Source: Legionella drozanskii LLAP-1 (GTDB taxonomy: Bacteria > Pseudomonadota > Gammaproteobacteria > Legionellales > Legionellaceae). Taken from it: a stretch of DNA of 64,000 nt. This document shows positions 37,607 through 46,774 of this stretch, one piece after another. Positions within the stretch are counted from its first letter, which is position 1; each line of letters starts with the position of its first letter. Made by a program: the position numbers and the translations under genes. Under the pieces are notes generated by a model. It did no database searches, was not told where the DNA came from, and worked only from the letters and a program-made list of their open reading frames with translations. The stretch lies in NCBI RefSeq assembly GCF_001467585.1, contig NZ_LNXY01000027.1:120595-184594 (forward strand), written 5' to 3'.

Positions 37607-38162
37607 TGGTGAGTTGCTTTTTAAAATTTGCTTTGAGAATTAAGCTAAGATTAAAAATTTTTTGGCTTGAATTGTTAGCCTTTTTAATCTCAATAAGACT
37701 TGGTTTTTCCATCCATGGGTTTCGCTTTATTTTGCGCATCAAGGTGGTTATTGTCTCATTTAATTCGGCGATACCCTGCAAAACCACTTTCTTGCCTTTT
37801 CGCTGCATTCGGTTGAGAAAAGCATCCTCAGGAATTAACTTAGTCAACTCATCAAATAGATGGATAATTAAGTAACCATCATTTTGTATCCTTTGTAAAA
37901 AAAATATTCTCTTAATTAATTCTTCCTTTCGTTTTTTGATCTTTTCAATTCCTTCTATTTGCCCATTCACTAGGACAATTTCTTCTCTAAGGCGTTGGAT
38001 GCGATTATTCTGAATATGAGTCAACTCATACATCGCATAATGCACCATTAAACAAATAAGGGTAATGAGTAATAAACCAACCCCAAGAATAATAATGAAT
38101 TTCTGTTTTTCTTTCTTACGTTTTGTCTGGCGCCAGGGTAATAAATTAATTTCAACTAGCAT
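37599..38162 (-). CDS. pilN: Type IV pilus assembly protein PilN
   Basis: The 187-residue protein opens with the conserved PilM-binding motif VEINLLPWRQ, then one membrane segment (FIIILGVGLLLITLICLMV), a coiled coil and a periplasmic domain containing LTKLIPEDAFLNRM and LQGIAELNETI. It overlaps pilM by 7 bp and pilO by 8 bp. Confidence 0.95.
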   Translation of the reverse strand: MLVEINLLPWRQTKRKKEKQKFIIILGVGLLLITLICLMVHYAMYELTHIQNNRIQRLREEIVLVNGQIEGIEKIKKRKEELIKRIFFLQRIQNDGYLIIHLFDELTKLIPEDAFLNRMQRKGKKVVLQGIAELNETITTLMRKIKRNPWMEKPSLIEIKKANNSSQKIFNLSLILKANFKKQLTNE

Positions 38163-39151
38163 GATATTGCCCTCAAAGCCAAACCCATAGCGACTGAGAA
38201 AGATGGTGCAAGCTGAGTAAGTTCTTCCACATTGAGATAATTAGGGACAATCAAACCATTAAGTGGATTGGCGACTTGGGTTGAAATATTCACTGCTTCT
38301 TGAATGAGTTTGGACAGATGAATGAAATTAGCCCCCTCACCTGCTAAATAAAGCTGGTCAATATTCTCATAGTGAAAATTTGCGAAGAAAAACTGCAAAT
38401 TCCGTTTAACGTGCAGCAAAATCCAATCAGAATCAGATTTATCCATTTCTAATCTGAGATTTTGTCTAATAGAAGTCTGTTGAAATGCATCAAATAATTG
38501 TTGGTTACTCAATGCTTCTTCACCGGTATAGATAATTCTTCCATTGTGTATGATGCATAAGCGGGTAAATTGATTGCCTAGCTCAATAATGCCAATAACT
38601 TTATTCTGACTTGTTAACCGCCCGATAGCCCGGGCAATTGCATGCGACTCAAGCTCAACAAGCTTGACTTTTAAGCCAGCATTGCTGATCGCATTGACAC
38701 GTTTATCAATGTTTTCAGCTTTGGAAATGACAAGCAAAATATCAAGCATTCCAGCAAAGTCGCTACTCGCACCCAATACAGCAAAATCTATGTTAATTTT
38801 TTCAGAGGAGAAAATAAGTGATTTATTGGCTTCATGGATTACTAGTTCTTCGAGTTCTAAATCAGTTAGATTATCAACAAGTTGAATTGTTTTAGTGATA
38901 ACTATCGAGTCTGGAAGAGCAATAGCAGTGTGTTTTGCAGTTGAATTGAGGTCTGATAGCAGTTTTCTGAGTATCTCACTGAGCTCATTAGTGTTCGCAG
39001 ATTCCACCAGGTTTGATGGTAAAGATTGACAGGCATAAGCTTCAATACGGGGTTTTTCGTCCTGACAAGACATTTCAATCACTCTGATTGCTGTTGGACC
39101 AAGATCTATACCCAGCACTGAACGACATTGGGTTCGGAATCGTTTAAGCAC
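38156..39151 (-). CDS. pilM: Type IV pilus assembly protein PilM
   Basis: PilM is the cytoplasmic actin-like ATPase that binds the N-terminus of PilN. The 331-residue protein has the ATPase fold motifs VLGIDLGPTAIRVIEMS near the start, VIGIIELGNQFTRLCIIHNG and LYLAGEGANF. The start is GTG 39151 with GGAG 7 bp upstream. It is the first gene of pilMNOPQ; a 9 bp inverted repeat lies in its leader region. Confidence 0.94.
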   Translation of the reverse strand: MLKRFRTQCRSVLGIDLGPTAIRVIEMSCQDEKPRIEAYACQSLPSNLVESANTNELSEILRKLLSDLNSTAKHTAIALPDSIVITKTIQLVDNLTDLELEELVIHEANKSLIFSSEKINIDFAVLGASSDFAGMLDILLVISKAENIDKRVNAISNAGLKVKLVELESHAIARAIGRLTSQNKVIGIIELGNQFTRLCIIHNGRIIYTGEEALSNQQLFDAFQQTSIRQNLRLEMDKSDSDWILLHVKRNLQFFFANFHYENIDQLYLAGEGANFIHLSKLIQEAVNISTQVANPLNGLIVPNYLNVEELTQLAPSFSVAMGLALRAISC

Positions 39152-39192
39152 CCTCTACTCCATTTATTTGCATGTGTTGGACTATTTTCAAT

Positions 39193-39227
39193 GCTGAAAA
39201 AACTTTTTCCATTCAAGCTTTTTCAGC
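39193..39227. promoter_or_regulatory. Inverted repeat in the pilM / coiled-coil gene divergent region
   Basis: GCTGAAAAA (39193-39201) and TTTTTCAGC (39219-39227) form a 9 bp inverted repeat with 17 bp between, 42 bp upstream of the pilM GTG. It may be a leader hairpin of the pil operon or a regulator site. Confidence 0.35.
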
Positions 39228-39329
39228 GCCGCCATCATAACTGAGTCTTTGGAAAAAATAAATTTTTTTGTGTGATTTAGTTTGCATTAAGAGCATGAAA
39301 ATTATACTAAATATCTTTCAATTATCTAT

Positions 39330-39358
39330 TTGAGCAAGGCTTGCGCTCATCGTATTAT
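39330..39358 (+). promoter_or_regulatory. Promoter of the 352-residue coiled-coil gene
   Basis: TTGAGC (39330-39335) and TATTAT (39353-39358) are separated by 17 bp and lie 65 bp before the ATG at 39423. It is the best match in this divergent intergenic region. Confidence 0.45.
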
Positions 39359-39422
39359 TTTAATATAGTGAATCACTCGGAGAGTTGGTTTTGGTATCAG
39401 TTCACAATTACAAGGAGTATCT

Positions 39423-40481
39423 ATGTCTGATTTAAAAAGAATGATGAGAGCACTGGCTGTTTCTATAATCCGCTATAACGAAGCGCAAACTGAAAAAAAT
39501 CAATCAGCTCTCTCTCGACTTAAGAAACCTCATGATGAATTGATTAGCGATCTCGAGGAGCTTATTAAAGAAGCAACTCAGAGTTATGATTCCAGAACTC
39601 CGGTACTCAATTATCTTCTTTATCTCATCAAAAAATTTAAACCTATGGTAGATGAGACTAAGCCACTTGATGACACTCATTATCAAGAAATAGAAAATAA
39701 CTTGGTTGATTTCATACTAAATATGAAGAAATTAAGAGAGCTTTCTCATTCCGATAAAACAAATATTGAGTACGATGGTAAGAAAGAAGCGATGTTTGGC
39801 TTCATCCGTGGCGTTTTAAAAAGCTATACTCCCTGCATTTCAGCGCAAATCATAGAAAAAATTATTTTTATTCCCTTCGAACTTGAATTTAGTACATCCG
39901 AAGCTGGAGTGAGAGAAACAATCAAAGCGCTAGTTGAGGCCCATAAAACGGAAGTTAGAGAAAATTATGATTTACAAGCCAAAGATGAGAGCTTAGAGGC
40001 AGAAAATAAGCAACTTAAGGAACGAAATGGAAAACTATTCCTTGCAGTTCAGGAAAAAGAAGAAGAGCTAAAACGATTGCAAGCAAAACATTCCGCATTA
40101 GAGGCAACACATCTTAGTTCTATCGAAAATGAAAATCGGTTAAGAGAGTTAGAAGGAAAATTTGCTGAACTGAGTGTTGTCAATGAAGAAAATAAGAACA
40201 AATTAAGTTTGTTACAGCAAGAAAACGCTGAACTTAAAGAAAAATTCGATGCTTCGCCAGTTAAGACAACTTCTTTAACTCGAGATTTACCTGGGCAAAT
40301 TGGAGAATCACCAGCATTGCCGATTATTCCCGGCAGCTATACTCGATTACTTGGACCCCATCGCAACTCCCTCTTTCCAGGAACGTTTTTTCATTATCCA
40401 GTTACTCCCATTTTGAGTCCGTCTACGCCTATTGGAGTCACTCCCTTCTCTCTTACTCCTAAAGGGAGTGACACTCCCTAG
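39423..40481 (+). CDS. Coiled-coil protein with Ser/Thr/Pro tail, effector candidate
   Basis: No family is recognised. The 352-residue protein has a helical N-terminal domain (1-165), a strong coiled coil (about 175-275; ESLEAENKQLKERNGKLFLA and following heptads) and an unstructured C-terminus rich in Pro, Ser and Thr that ends in PSTPIGVTPFSLTPKGSDTP. There is no signal peptide. A perfect AAGGAG lies 5 bp before the ATG, and a terminator hairpin follows, so it is an independent transcription unit. The tail motif TPFxxTP is shared with the protein at 6.8-8.5 kb. An effector role is inferred only from architecture and genomic context. Confidence 0.75.
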   Translation: MSDLKRMMRALAVSIIRYNEAQTEKNQSALSRLKKPHDELISDLEELIKEATQSYDSRTPVLNYLLYLIKKFKPMVDETKPLDDTHYQEIENNLVDFILNMKKLRELSHSDKTNIEYDGKKEAMFGFIRGVLKSYTPCISAQIIEKIIFIPFELEFSTSEAGVRETIKALVEAHKTEVRENYDLQAKDESLEAENKQLKERNGKLFLAVQEKEEELKRLQAKHSALEATHLSSIENENRLRELEGKFAELSVVNEENKNKLSLLQQENAELKEKFDASPVKTTSLTRDLPGQIGESPALPIIPGSYTRLLGPHRNSLFPGTFFHYPVTPILSPSTPIGVTPFSLTPKGSDTP

Positions 40482-40508
40482 TAGACAATCTTAGAGCATC
40501 TGGAAAAT

Positions 40509-40537
40509 CTCCGTGGCTTATCCACGGAGTTGCTTTT
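40509..40537 (+). terminator. Intrinsic terminator of the coiled-coil gene
   Basis: CTCCGTGG (40509-40516) and CCACGGAG (40522-40529) form an 8 bp stem with a 5 nt loop, followed by TTGCTTTT, 28 bp after the stop. Confidence 0.75.
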
Positions 40538-40605
40538 AAATAGGGTTAGAAGGTATTTGCGATCCCGATCCATGGACCTCGCGTTTAAAGCGGAATCGCT
40601 GGGTC
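40538..40605. repeat. Intergenic repeat, copy upstream of mrcA
   Basis: The segment contains AAATAGGGTTAGAAGGTA and GATCCATGGACCTCGCG, then AAAGCGGAATCGC. The same blocks in the same order recur at 43178-43275 behind mrcA, in diverged form, and a related GC-rich palindrome stands at 45585-45606. Confidence 0.45.
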
Positions 40606-40628
40606 TGCTTATTTTCACGAGTTTTCAC

Positions 40629-40692
40629 TATAATTCGCAAAATACTATTAAATAGCGCTATAATCAGCAAATTCAATCTATACATCTATAAT
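40629..40692 (+). promoter_or_regulatory. Three CTATAAT boxes upstream of mrcA
   Basis: Perfect TATAAT hexamers, each preceded by C, stand at 40629-40634, 40659-40664 and 40687-40692. None has a good -35. The last would start transcription only about 2-3 nt before the mrcA ATG at 40702, which itself has no Shine-Dalgarno, so a leaderless message is possible. Confidence 0.45.
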
Positions 40693-40701
40693 ACTCGTCT
40701 C

Positions 40702-43110
40702 ATGAAAAAACCCGCATATTTCTGGCGCAAAGGGATTTGGGCATTGGTTAGCCTTTTCTTTCTTTTTATTGTTTGCGCAAGTTTCCTCTATCTATACCTT
40801 GAAAGCCAGCTTCCCAGCGTCGAATCGTTGAAAACGGTTCATTTGCAAGTTCCTTTACGAATTTACACTCAAGACGGCTTCCTTATTCAGGAATATGGCG
40901 AAAAAAGACGCATACCGGCTACCTATGAAGAAATACCACCTATGCTGGTTCATGCCCTTTTAGCAACTGAAGATCAACGCTTCTTTGAACATCCAGGTGT
41001 GGATATTTTTGGTTTAGGCCGAGCAACAGTGCGTATGATCCAAACAGGAACAAAATCACAAGGCGGTAGTACGATCACCATGCAGGTTGCGCGTAACTTC
41101 TTCCTAACGCGCAAAAAAACCTTTTTACGTAAATTCAATGAAATTTTGCTGGCAATTAAAATTGATAGAGAACTAAGTAAAGAGAAAATTCTCGAACTCT
41201 ATCTTAATAAAATTTATCTCGGAAACCGTGCTTACGGCGTGGGTGCTGCAGCCATGGTTTACTACGGAAAATCCTTGAAAGAATTAAATCTTGCTGAAAT
41301 AGCCATGATCGCTGGCTTGCCTCAAGCGCCCTCAACGCAAAACCCCATTGCTAATCCTCTGGCAGCCAAGAAGCGTCGAGACCACGTGTTAGAGCGTCTA
41401 CTCGAAGAAAAATTTATCACCGAAAAAGAATGCCAGGAGGCAATAAGCCAGCCTATTACAGCGAAATATCATGGTACAAATGTACAAGTTAATGCGCCTT
41501 ATGTGGCAGAAATGATACGCCAATCCATGTTCGAACATTTTGGAACCAAAGCTTATACCAAAGGCTATAAGGTTTACACCACGATCAAAGGACCTCTACA
41601 AACGGCAGCTAATCAAGTCGTTACGAATAATCTTCTCGCTTATGATCGTCGCCATGGCTACAGAGGACCTGTTGCTAATATCGGTGGCGTTGATGATCAA
41701 TCAACTGAATCATTGCATAAAATTCTTGTTCAATACCCCATTATTAATGATCTTGAGCCGGTTGTTATTTTATCTGTCGGTGAAAAAGAAGCCTCCGCTA
41801 CAACCCGCTATGGATTAAAATTTACCATTCCCTGGGAAGGATTATCCTGGGCCAGACCAGCACTTAAAAACGGTTGGATGGGCAAAGCCCCGACCAAAGC
41901 AAGACAAGTCGTTAAAGTGGGTGATATTGTCTACGTGCGTAATCAAAGCGAACTCTGGCAATTATCCCAAGTGCCGCAAGTGGAAGCAGCGCTTGTTGCT
42001 TTAAATCCAAATAATGGCGCCTTGGAAGCTTTAGTCGGTGGGTTTAATTTCCAGAAGAGTAAATTTAACCGTGCAACGCAATCAGAGAGACAACCTGGTT
42101 CAAGCTTTAAACCTTTTATTTATGCCGCAGCTTTAAATAAAGGTTATACTCTTGCCACGCTGGTCAATGATGCACCTGTCGTTGTTGATGATCCCAGCCA
42201 AGCAAATTTATGGCGTCCGCATAATGATAATTTAACCTTTAACGGGCCAACTCGACTTAAGGATGCTTTAGTTCGGTCGCGAAATTTAGTCTCTATTCGT
42301 GTTCTGGATGATATCGGCTTTGATTATGCCATTGATTTCATTAGTCATTTTGGCTTCCGTAAATCAAGCCTGCCAAGGGCCTTATCTTTAGCGCTAGGTA
42401 GTCTTTCAGTCAGCCCTATGGATTTAACAACCGCCTATGCTGTTTTTGCCAATGGTGGGTATAAAATTGAACCTTTCTTAATTGATCATATTACTGACAA
42501 TGACGGCAAAATTCTTTTACAAGCTAAACCGACGGTAGTTTGTAAAAATTGTGATCTAACTAAAGTAGATCCGTCTACTTTAGCACCGCGCGTCATTCCA
42601 GAAGACGTTGCCTTTTTGATGAACTCTGCATTAAAAGATGTTATTCAACATGGTACGGCTCGTGCTGCAAAAGTACTAAATCGTCAAGATCTCGCAGGCA
42701 AAACTGGAACGACTAATGATCAGGTGGATGCTTGGTTTGCTGGCTTCAATTCTGAAATCGTTGTTACCACTTGGGTTGGTTTTGATATCCCGCAATCATT
42801 ACATGAATACGCTGCTAATCTTGCTCTACCTTTATGGATAGATTTTATGAAAGTGGCGCTGTCGAACACTTCTGAGCAAGAATTAACTCAACCTCAAAAT
42901 GTAGTTTCAGCTCTCATCGATCCAACTACAGGTTTGCTTGCTAAAAATAATCAAACGAATGCGATTGTTGAATACTTCCGCGCGCAGGACATTCCCGGCT
43001 CCGAGGAATCTAATTCTTCAACATCAGTTTATAGTGATCCGACAATTACTGCAGAAAATTCAGCGGTTCAAGCATCAACTAATTCGCAAGAGCAGGAAAA
43101 TTTGTTTTAA
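40702..43110 (+). CDS. mrcA: Penicillin-binding protein 1A (bifunctional glycosyltransferase/transpeptidase)
   Basis: This class A PBP polymerises lipid II and crosslinks peptidoglycan in side-wall growth. The 802-residue protein has an N-terminal membrane anchor (about 12-32), a GT51 domain with the catalytic-type EDQRFFEHPGVD and GGSTITMQVARNFFL, an OB-like insert, and the transpeptidase domain with the active serine in PGSSFKPFIYAAAL, the SRN motif in VRSRNLVSI and KTGTT. Pairing with the pilMNOPQ-aroKB region is a common gammaproteobacterial arrangement (pilM divergent from ponA/mrcA). Here an effector-like gene is inserted between pilM and mrcA. Confidence 0.97.
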   Translation: MKKPAYFWRKGIWALVSLFFLFIVCASFLYLYLESQLPSVESLKTVHLQVPLRIYTQDGFLIQEYGEKRRIPATYEEIPPMLVHALLATEDQRFFEHPGVDIFGLGRATVRMIQTGTKSQGGSTITMQVARNFFLTRKKTFLRKFNEILLAIKIDRELSKEKILELYLNKIYLGNRAYGVGAAAMVYYGKSLKELNLAEIAMIAGLPQAPSTQNPIANPLAAKKRRDHVLERLLEEKFITEKECQEAISQPITAKYHGTNVQVNAPYVAEMIRQSMFEHFGTKAYTKGYKVYTTIKGPLQTAANQVVTNNLLAYDRRHGYRGPVANIGGVDDQSTESLHKILVQYPIINDLEPVVILSVGEKEASATTRYGLKFTIPWEGLSWARPALKNGWMGKAPTKARQVVKVGDIVYVRNQSELWQLSQVPQVEAALVALNPNNGALEALVGGFNFQKSKFNRATQSERQPGSSFKPFIYAAALNKGYTLATLVNDAPVVVDDPSQANLWRPHNDNLTFNGPTRLKDALVRSRNLVSIRVLDDIGFDYAIDFISHFGFRKSSLPRALSLALGSLSVSPMDLTTAYAVFANGGYKIEPFLIDHITDNDGKILLQAKPTVVCKNCDLTKVDPSTLAPRVIPEDVAFLMNSALKDVIQHGTARAAKVLNRQDLAGKTGTTNDQVDAWFAGFNSEIVVTTWVGFDIPQSLHEYAANLALPLWIDFMKVALSNTSEQELTQPQNVVSALIDPTTGLLAKNNQTNAIVEYFRAQDIPGSEESNSSTSVYSDPTITAENSAVQASTNSQEQENLF

Positions 43111-43435
43111 GTCTTAGGTGAAATGTTGTGCCAAGGATCAGATTGGCGAATCCACTTGGCTTGACCACGCCATGTTCAATAGGGCTAGAAAGTAGAGCGA
43201 GCTAAATCCATGGATCCCGCTATCAAAGCCTTCCAATTGGCCCTAATGGTAAGGTCAAAGTCGCGGGATTCGCTTTGATAGTAGATGGTATACTCAAGAC
43301 AGTACCGACACTCACTAGCCAATCCAGCCCCTCTCTACTCACCTTATCTCTTCACTCTTTCAGCCCATCAATCTTATTTTATTTTTCACATATATAAGTA
43401 ATAATAAGCACTCTTTATCCTGTGCAAGGATCTTA
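43111..43435. other. Intergenic region between mrcA and the acyltransferase gene
   Basis: This 325 bp gap holds a weak hairpin GCCAAG/CTTGGC (about 43131-43161) and the second copy of the intergenic repeat (43178-43275), with ATCCATGGATCCCGC, TATCAAAGC and, about 60 bp on, GCGGGATTCGCTTTGATAG. No coding frame is supported. Confidence 0.6.
43178..43285. repeat. Intergenic repeat, copy downstream of mrcA
   Basis: AATAGGGCTAGAAAGTA and ATCCATGGATCCCGC match the copy at 40538-40605. Here the element is longer and has competing inverted arms (ATCCCGC with GCGGGAT, and TATCAAAGC with GCTTTGATA), which could fold in two alternative ways. Confidence 0.45.
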
Positions 43436-45499
43436 ATGGCACATTCACAATACCGACCGGACATTGATGGTCTTCGTGCTATTGCCGTTCTCTCCGTGGT
43501 TTGTTTTCATGCCTTTCCTTCCTTACTGAAAGGAGGCTTCGTCGGTGTTGATATTTTCTTTATTATTTCAGGATTTTTAATTAGCAAAATTATTTTGGAG
43601 AATTTGGCTACCAACTGTTTTAGTTTTGTAGACTTTTACTCACGCCGCATAAAACGCATTTTTCCTGCACTTATTTTTGTATTAATGAGCTGCTATTTAT
43701 TCGGTTGGTTTATGCTTCTCGGCGATGAATATAAGCAACTGGGTAGGCATATGACTTCAGGTGCAGGATTTATTTCTAATTTTACCTTCTGGGGTGAGGC
43801 TGGATATTTCGATAATATTGCTGAAAAAAAACCTTTTTTACATTTGTGGTCTTTAGCTATCGAAGAGCAATTCTATATTATTTGGCCACTTTTACTTTGG
43901 TTAGCTTGTAAACGAAAATTCAATCTTTTAATGCTCATCCTAACCATTATTTTAATCTCATTTGGATTTAATGTTGCCAAAGTTCATCACCAAAGTATTG
44001 AAGCATTTTACTCGCCTATCAGCCGTTTTTGGGAGTTATTGACTGGTGCATTATTAGCCTACCTAACCCTTTACCCTGTTAAGTGGACTGTCGATCTGAA
44101 ATTTCGAATTAATGAGAAAGATCAACATCTGGTTTTAGCTCATGGGCAAAAAAAACTAGCTCATTATCAATCGTTATTCGGCTTTATTTTAATTAGCTTA
44201 GCCCTTCTCTTAATTGATAAAAGAAAGGATTTTCCAGGGTGGTGGGCTTTGTTACCTTGCGTAGGTAGTTATTATATTATTGTCGCAGGTCCCCAAGCCT
44301 GGTTAAACCGAGTTATTCTTTCTAATCCTGTCATGAAGTGGCTAGGTTTAATTAGTTATCCACTTTATCTATGGCACTGGCCTTTGTTGTCATTCGGACA
44401 TATTTTTTTAGGTGAGCTAATTCCGACTAAAATCACCTTGATTTTGATAGCACTTAGCATTATTTTTGCCTGGCTTACTTTTCAATTTATTGAAAAACCA
44501 CTGCGCTTTAGTCAACAAAGCAGAGTTAAAGTTGGATTAGTTTTTACTATGCTTCTAATGGGCATTATTGGTTACCAAACCGATAAATATGATGGTTTTA
44601 GTTTTCGCTTAAAAGATCGCGGCGATTATGCGGATTTTTTTGAAAATTCTCAACCAAGACTAAAGTATATTGTCGAAAATAATATAGGAAAAAAATACAG
44701 GAACGAATGCAACTTCTATGATATTGACGCTTATGCCCATGAACATGCCACAGAAATACCTATACCATCTATTGCTGAGAGCTGCCAAACAGCAAAAACG
44801 GATGTATCTGTCTTTCTCTGGGGCGATTCTCATGCTCAACAGCTCTATTATGGCTTAGCCAAAACTCTGCCTAAAGATATTTCCGTACTGCAAGTAGCAA
44901 GTTCTGGTTGCCAACCAACATGGGTGGATAGACCTCTCGCCAAAAACGATAATTTCTGTGTTGTATCCAATAAAGTTGCTCTAGATACGGTTAGAAAAGA
45001 ACGTCCTAAAATTGTCATTTTGGCCCAGGCCATACAACATGAAAATAACGACAACTTAGATAAAATAATTATGGAATTGAAGAAAATAGGTATTGAGAAA
45101 ATTTTCGTCTTAGGCCCAGTACCTCAGTGGAATATTCCCTTGCATAAATTGGTTCTTAATAAATATTGGCACTACACCCCTAAACGGTTGACTCAAGAGA
45201 ATATTAGGCCGGATATTTTGTCCACTGAGTGGACTATGAAGAAGAAATATTTGAATGCTACAAATGGCATACGCTATGTTTCTTTATGGGATTTTTTCTG
45301 TAATAGAAAAGGTTGTATCTCTTATGTTAATGATAATAGGCGTGAAGGTTTAGTAACTTGGGACGCCGCTCATCTTACACCTCTCGCTTCGATTTTTTTG
45401 GCAAAGGGCTTATTGCAACCCTTGATTTTATCTGAACTACAGCCCTATCGTCAGCAATTAGCTGCTCAAGCTCAGTCTAAGACCTTGCAGAAAGTGTAG
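43436..45499 (+). CDS. Acyltransferase 3 / SGNH-domain O-acyltransferase (OafA type)
   Basis: This is an inner-membrane O-acyltransferase likely to acetylate surface polysaccharide or LPS. The 687-residue protein has the acyltransferase-3 membrane domain (YRPDIDGLRAIAVLSVVCFH with the catalytic-type His, GGFVGVDIFFIISGFLIS, FYSRRIKRIFPAL, LWSLAIEEQFYIIWP) with about ten helices. A periplasmic SGNH hydrolase-like domain follows, with the nucleophile region FLWGDSHAQQLYYGL and the C-terminal Asp/His in WDAAHLTPLA. AAGGA lies 5 bp before the ATG. The acceptor is not known from the sequence. Confidence 0.94.
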   Translation: MAHSQYRPDIDGLRAIAVLSVVCFHAFPSLLKGGFVGVDIFFIISGFLISKIILENLATNCFSFVDFYSRRIKRIFPALIFVLMSCYLFGWFMLLGDEYKQLGRHMTSGAGFISNFTFWGEAGYFDNIAEKKPFLHLWSLAIEEQFYIIWPLLLWLACKRKFNLLMLILTIILISFGFNVAKVHHQSIEAFYSPISRFWELLTGALLAYLTLYPVKWTVDLKFRINEKDQHLVLAHGQKKLAHYQSLFGFILISLALLLIDKRKDFPGWWALLPCVGSYYIIVAGPQAWLNRVILSNPVMKWLGLISYPLYLWHWPLLSFGHIFLGELIPTKITLILIALSIIFAWLTFQFIEKPLRFSQQSRVKVGLVFTMLLMGIIGYQTDKYDGFSFRLKDRGDYADFFENSQPRLKYIVENNIGKKYRNECNFYDIDAYAHEHATEIPIPSIAESCQTAKTDVSVFLWGDSHAQQLYYGLAKTLPKDISVLQVASSGCQPTWVDRPLAKNDNFCVVSNKVALDTVRKERPKIVILAQAIQHENNDNLDKIIMELKKIGIEKIFVLGPVPQWNIPLHKLVLNKYWHYTPKRLTQENIRPDILSTEWTMKKKYLNATNGIRYVSLWDFFCNRKGCISYVNDNRREGLVTWDAAHLTPLASIFLAKGLLQPLILSELQPYRQQLAAQAQSKTLQKV

Positions 45500-45531
45500 T
45501 TGAATAGATGCCGCTGAATTACGCAAGATTT

Positions 45532-45554
45532 CTCCACCTCACGCCTTGGTGGAG
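45532..45554. terminator. Hairpin behind the acyltransferase gene
   Basis: CTCCACC (45532-45538) and GGTGGAG (45548-45554) form a 7 bp stem with a 9 nt loop 33 bp after the acyltransferase stop, between convergent genes. There is no clear T-run. Confidence 0.4.
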
Positions 45555-45584
45555 TGTAATGATTATTCAATTGATACTGCGAAT

Positions 45585-45606
45585 CCCCGCGGCGTCGACC
45601 GCGGGG
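45585..45606. repeat. GC-rich palindrome CCCCGCGG/CCGCGGGG
   Basis: CCCCGCGG (45585-45592) and CCGCGGGG (45599-45606) form a perfect 8 bp stem with a 6 nt loop between the convergent acyltransferase and ald genes. It is very GC-rich against an AT-rich background. The adjacent GCGAATCC and GTCCATAT link it to the repeats at 40538 and 43178. Confidence 0.6.
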
Positions 45607-45620
45607 GTCCATATAACCCG

Positions 45621-46739
45621 CTAACTCGCCAAGGCATCCGTAGCGGCAACGTATTCATAGCCTAAATCACGAGCAACTGCTTCATAAGTAATCATACCTT
45701 TGTGAACATTCAACCCATTCAATAAATGGCCGTCACTTAATAAAGCCAGCTTAACTCCTTTAGTAACCAAACTCATCACAAAGGGCAGCGTCGCGTTGTT
45801 GAGTGCGAAGGTGGAGGTGCGAGGAACGGCGCCTGGCATATTGGCGACGCAGTAATGAACAACATTGTCCACCACATAAGTCGGTTCTTGATGCGTCGTT
45901 GGCTTACTCGTTTCAAAGCAACCGCCCTGATCGATGGCGACATCAACCACCACAGAGCCTGGCCGCATTGTTTTTAACATAGTACGACTCACTAGCTTAG
46001 GAGCTGCTGCACCTGGAACAAGTACTGCTCCGATGACTAAATCGGCCGCGGCTACATATTGTTCTAAAGCTTCAACCGTTGCATAAATTGTATTGAGCTT
46101 TGAGCCGAACTGAAAATCAAGTTCTCGCAAACGACATAATGATTTATCTAACACAGTAACGCGAGCTTCCATACCCATGGCCATGCGCACGGCATTAGTT
46201 CCCACTACACCGCCGCCAATTACCACGACATTTGCCGGTGCGACACCAGGTACACCGCCTAATAAAACTCCAGAGCCTCCTTGTGCCATCTCCAGGCAGT
46301 GTGCTCCTGCTTGAATAGACATTCTTCCAGCGACCTGTGACATGGGTGTTAATAAAGGTAATCCACCATCATTTTGGGTCACTGTTTCGTAGGCAATTGC
46401 CGTGGCCCCAGATTCTTTGAGCAGTCGAGTTTGTTGAGGATCTGGCGCTAAATGCAAATAGGTAAATAGCGTCTGTCCTTCTCTTAAACGTCGGCATTCA
46501 ATGGGTTGTGGTTCTTTTACTTTTACGATAAGTTCAGCGCGCTCAAAAATTTCATCGGGAGTGGCAACTATTTCTGCTCCTGCCGCACTGTAGTGGTCAT
46601 CACTAATGCCAATTCCCAATCCTGCCCCTTTTTCCACTAAAACTGTACTGCCAGTGCGTACAATTTCTCTAACGCTTGCAGGTACAAGACCTACGCGATT
46701 TTCTTGCGATTTTATTTCCTTTGGAACTCCAACAAACAT
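45621..46739 (-). CDS. ald: Alanine dehydrogenase
   Basis: Ald converts L-alanine to pyruvate and ammonia with NAD, and the reverse, feeding amino acid carbon into central metabolism. The 372-residue product begins [20 protein letters not shown] and shows [10 protein letters not shown] (catalytic Lys), [10 protein letters not shown] (catalytic His), the NAD loop [19 protein letters not shown] and [19 protein letters not shown]. Length and motifs are normal. It follows etfA on the same strand with a short gap. Confidence 0.97.
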   Translation of the reverse strand: MFVGVPKEIKSQENRVGLVPASVREIVRTGSTVLVEKGAGLGIGISDDHYSAAGAEIVATPDEIFERAELIVKVKEPQPIECRRLREGQTLFTYLHLAPDPQQTRLLKESGATAIAYETVTQNDGGLPLLTPMSQVAGRMSIQAGAHCLEMAQGGSGVLLGGVPGVAPANVVVIGGGVVGTNAVRMAMGMEARVTVLDKSLCRLRELDFQFGSKLNTIYATVEALEQYVAAADLVIGAVLVPGAAAPKLVSRTMLKTMRPGSVVVDVAIDQGGCFETSKPTTHQEPTYVVDNVVHYCVANMPGAVPRTSTFALNNATLPFVMSLVTKGVKLALLSDGHLLNGLNVHKGMITYEAVARDLGYEYVAATDALAS

Positions 46740-46774
46740 AATATATTCCTTCTAAATTGTTAGCCTAATCTTTC

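Noticed and set aside
39348..39367. Possible PmrA box upstream of the 352-residue coiled-coil gene
   Set aside because: One half site TTTAATATA fits loosely, but the second at 11 bp spacing matches only six of nine positions.
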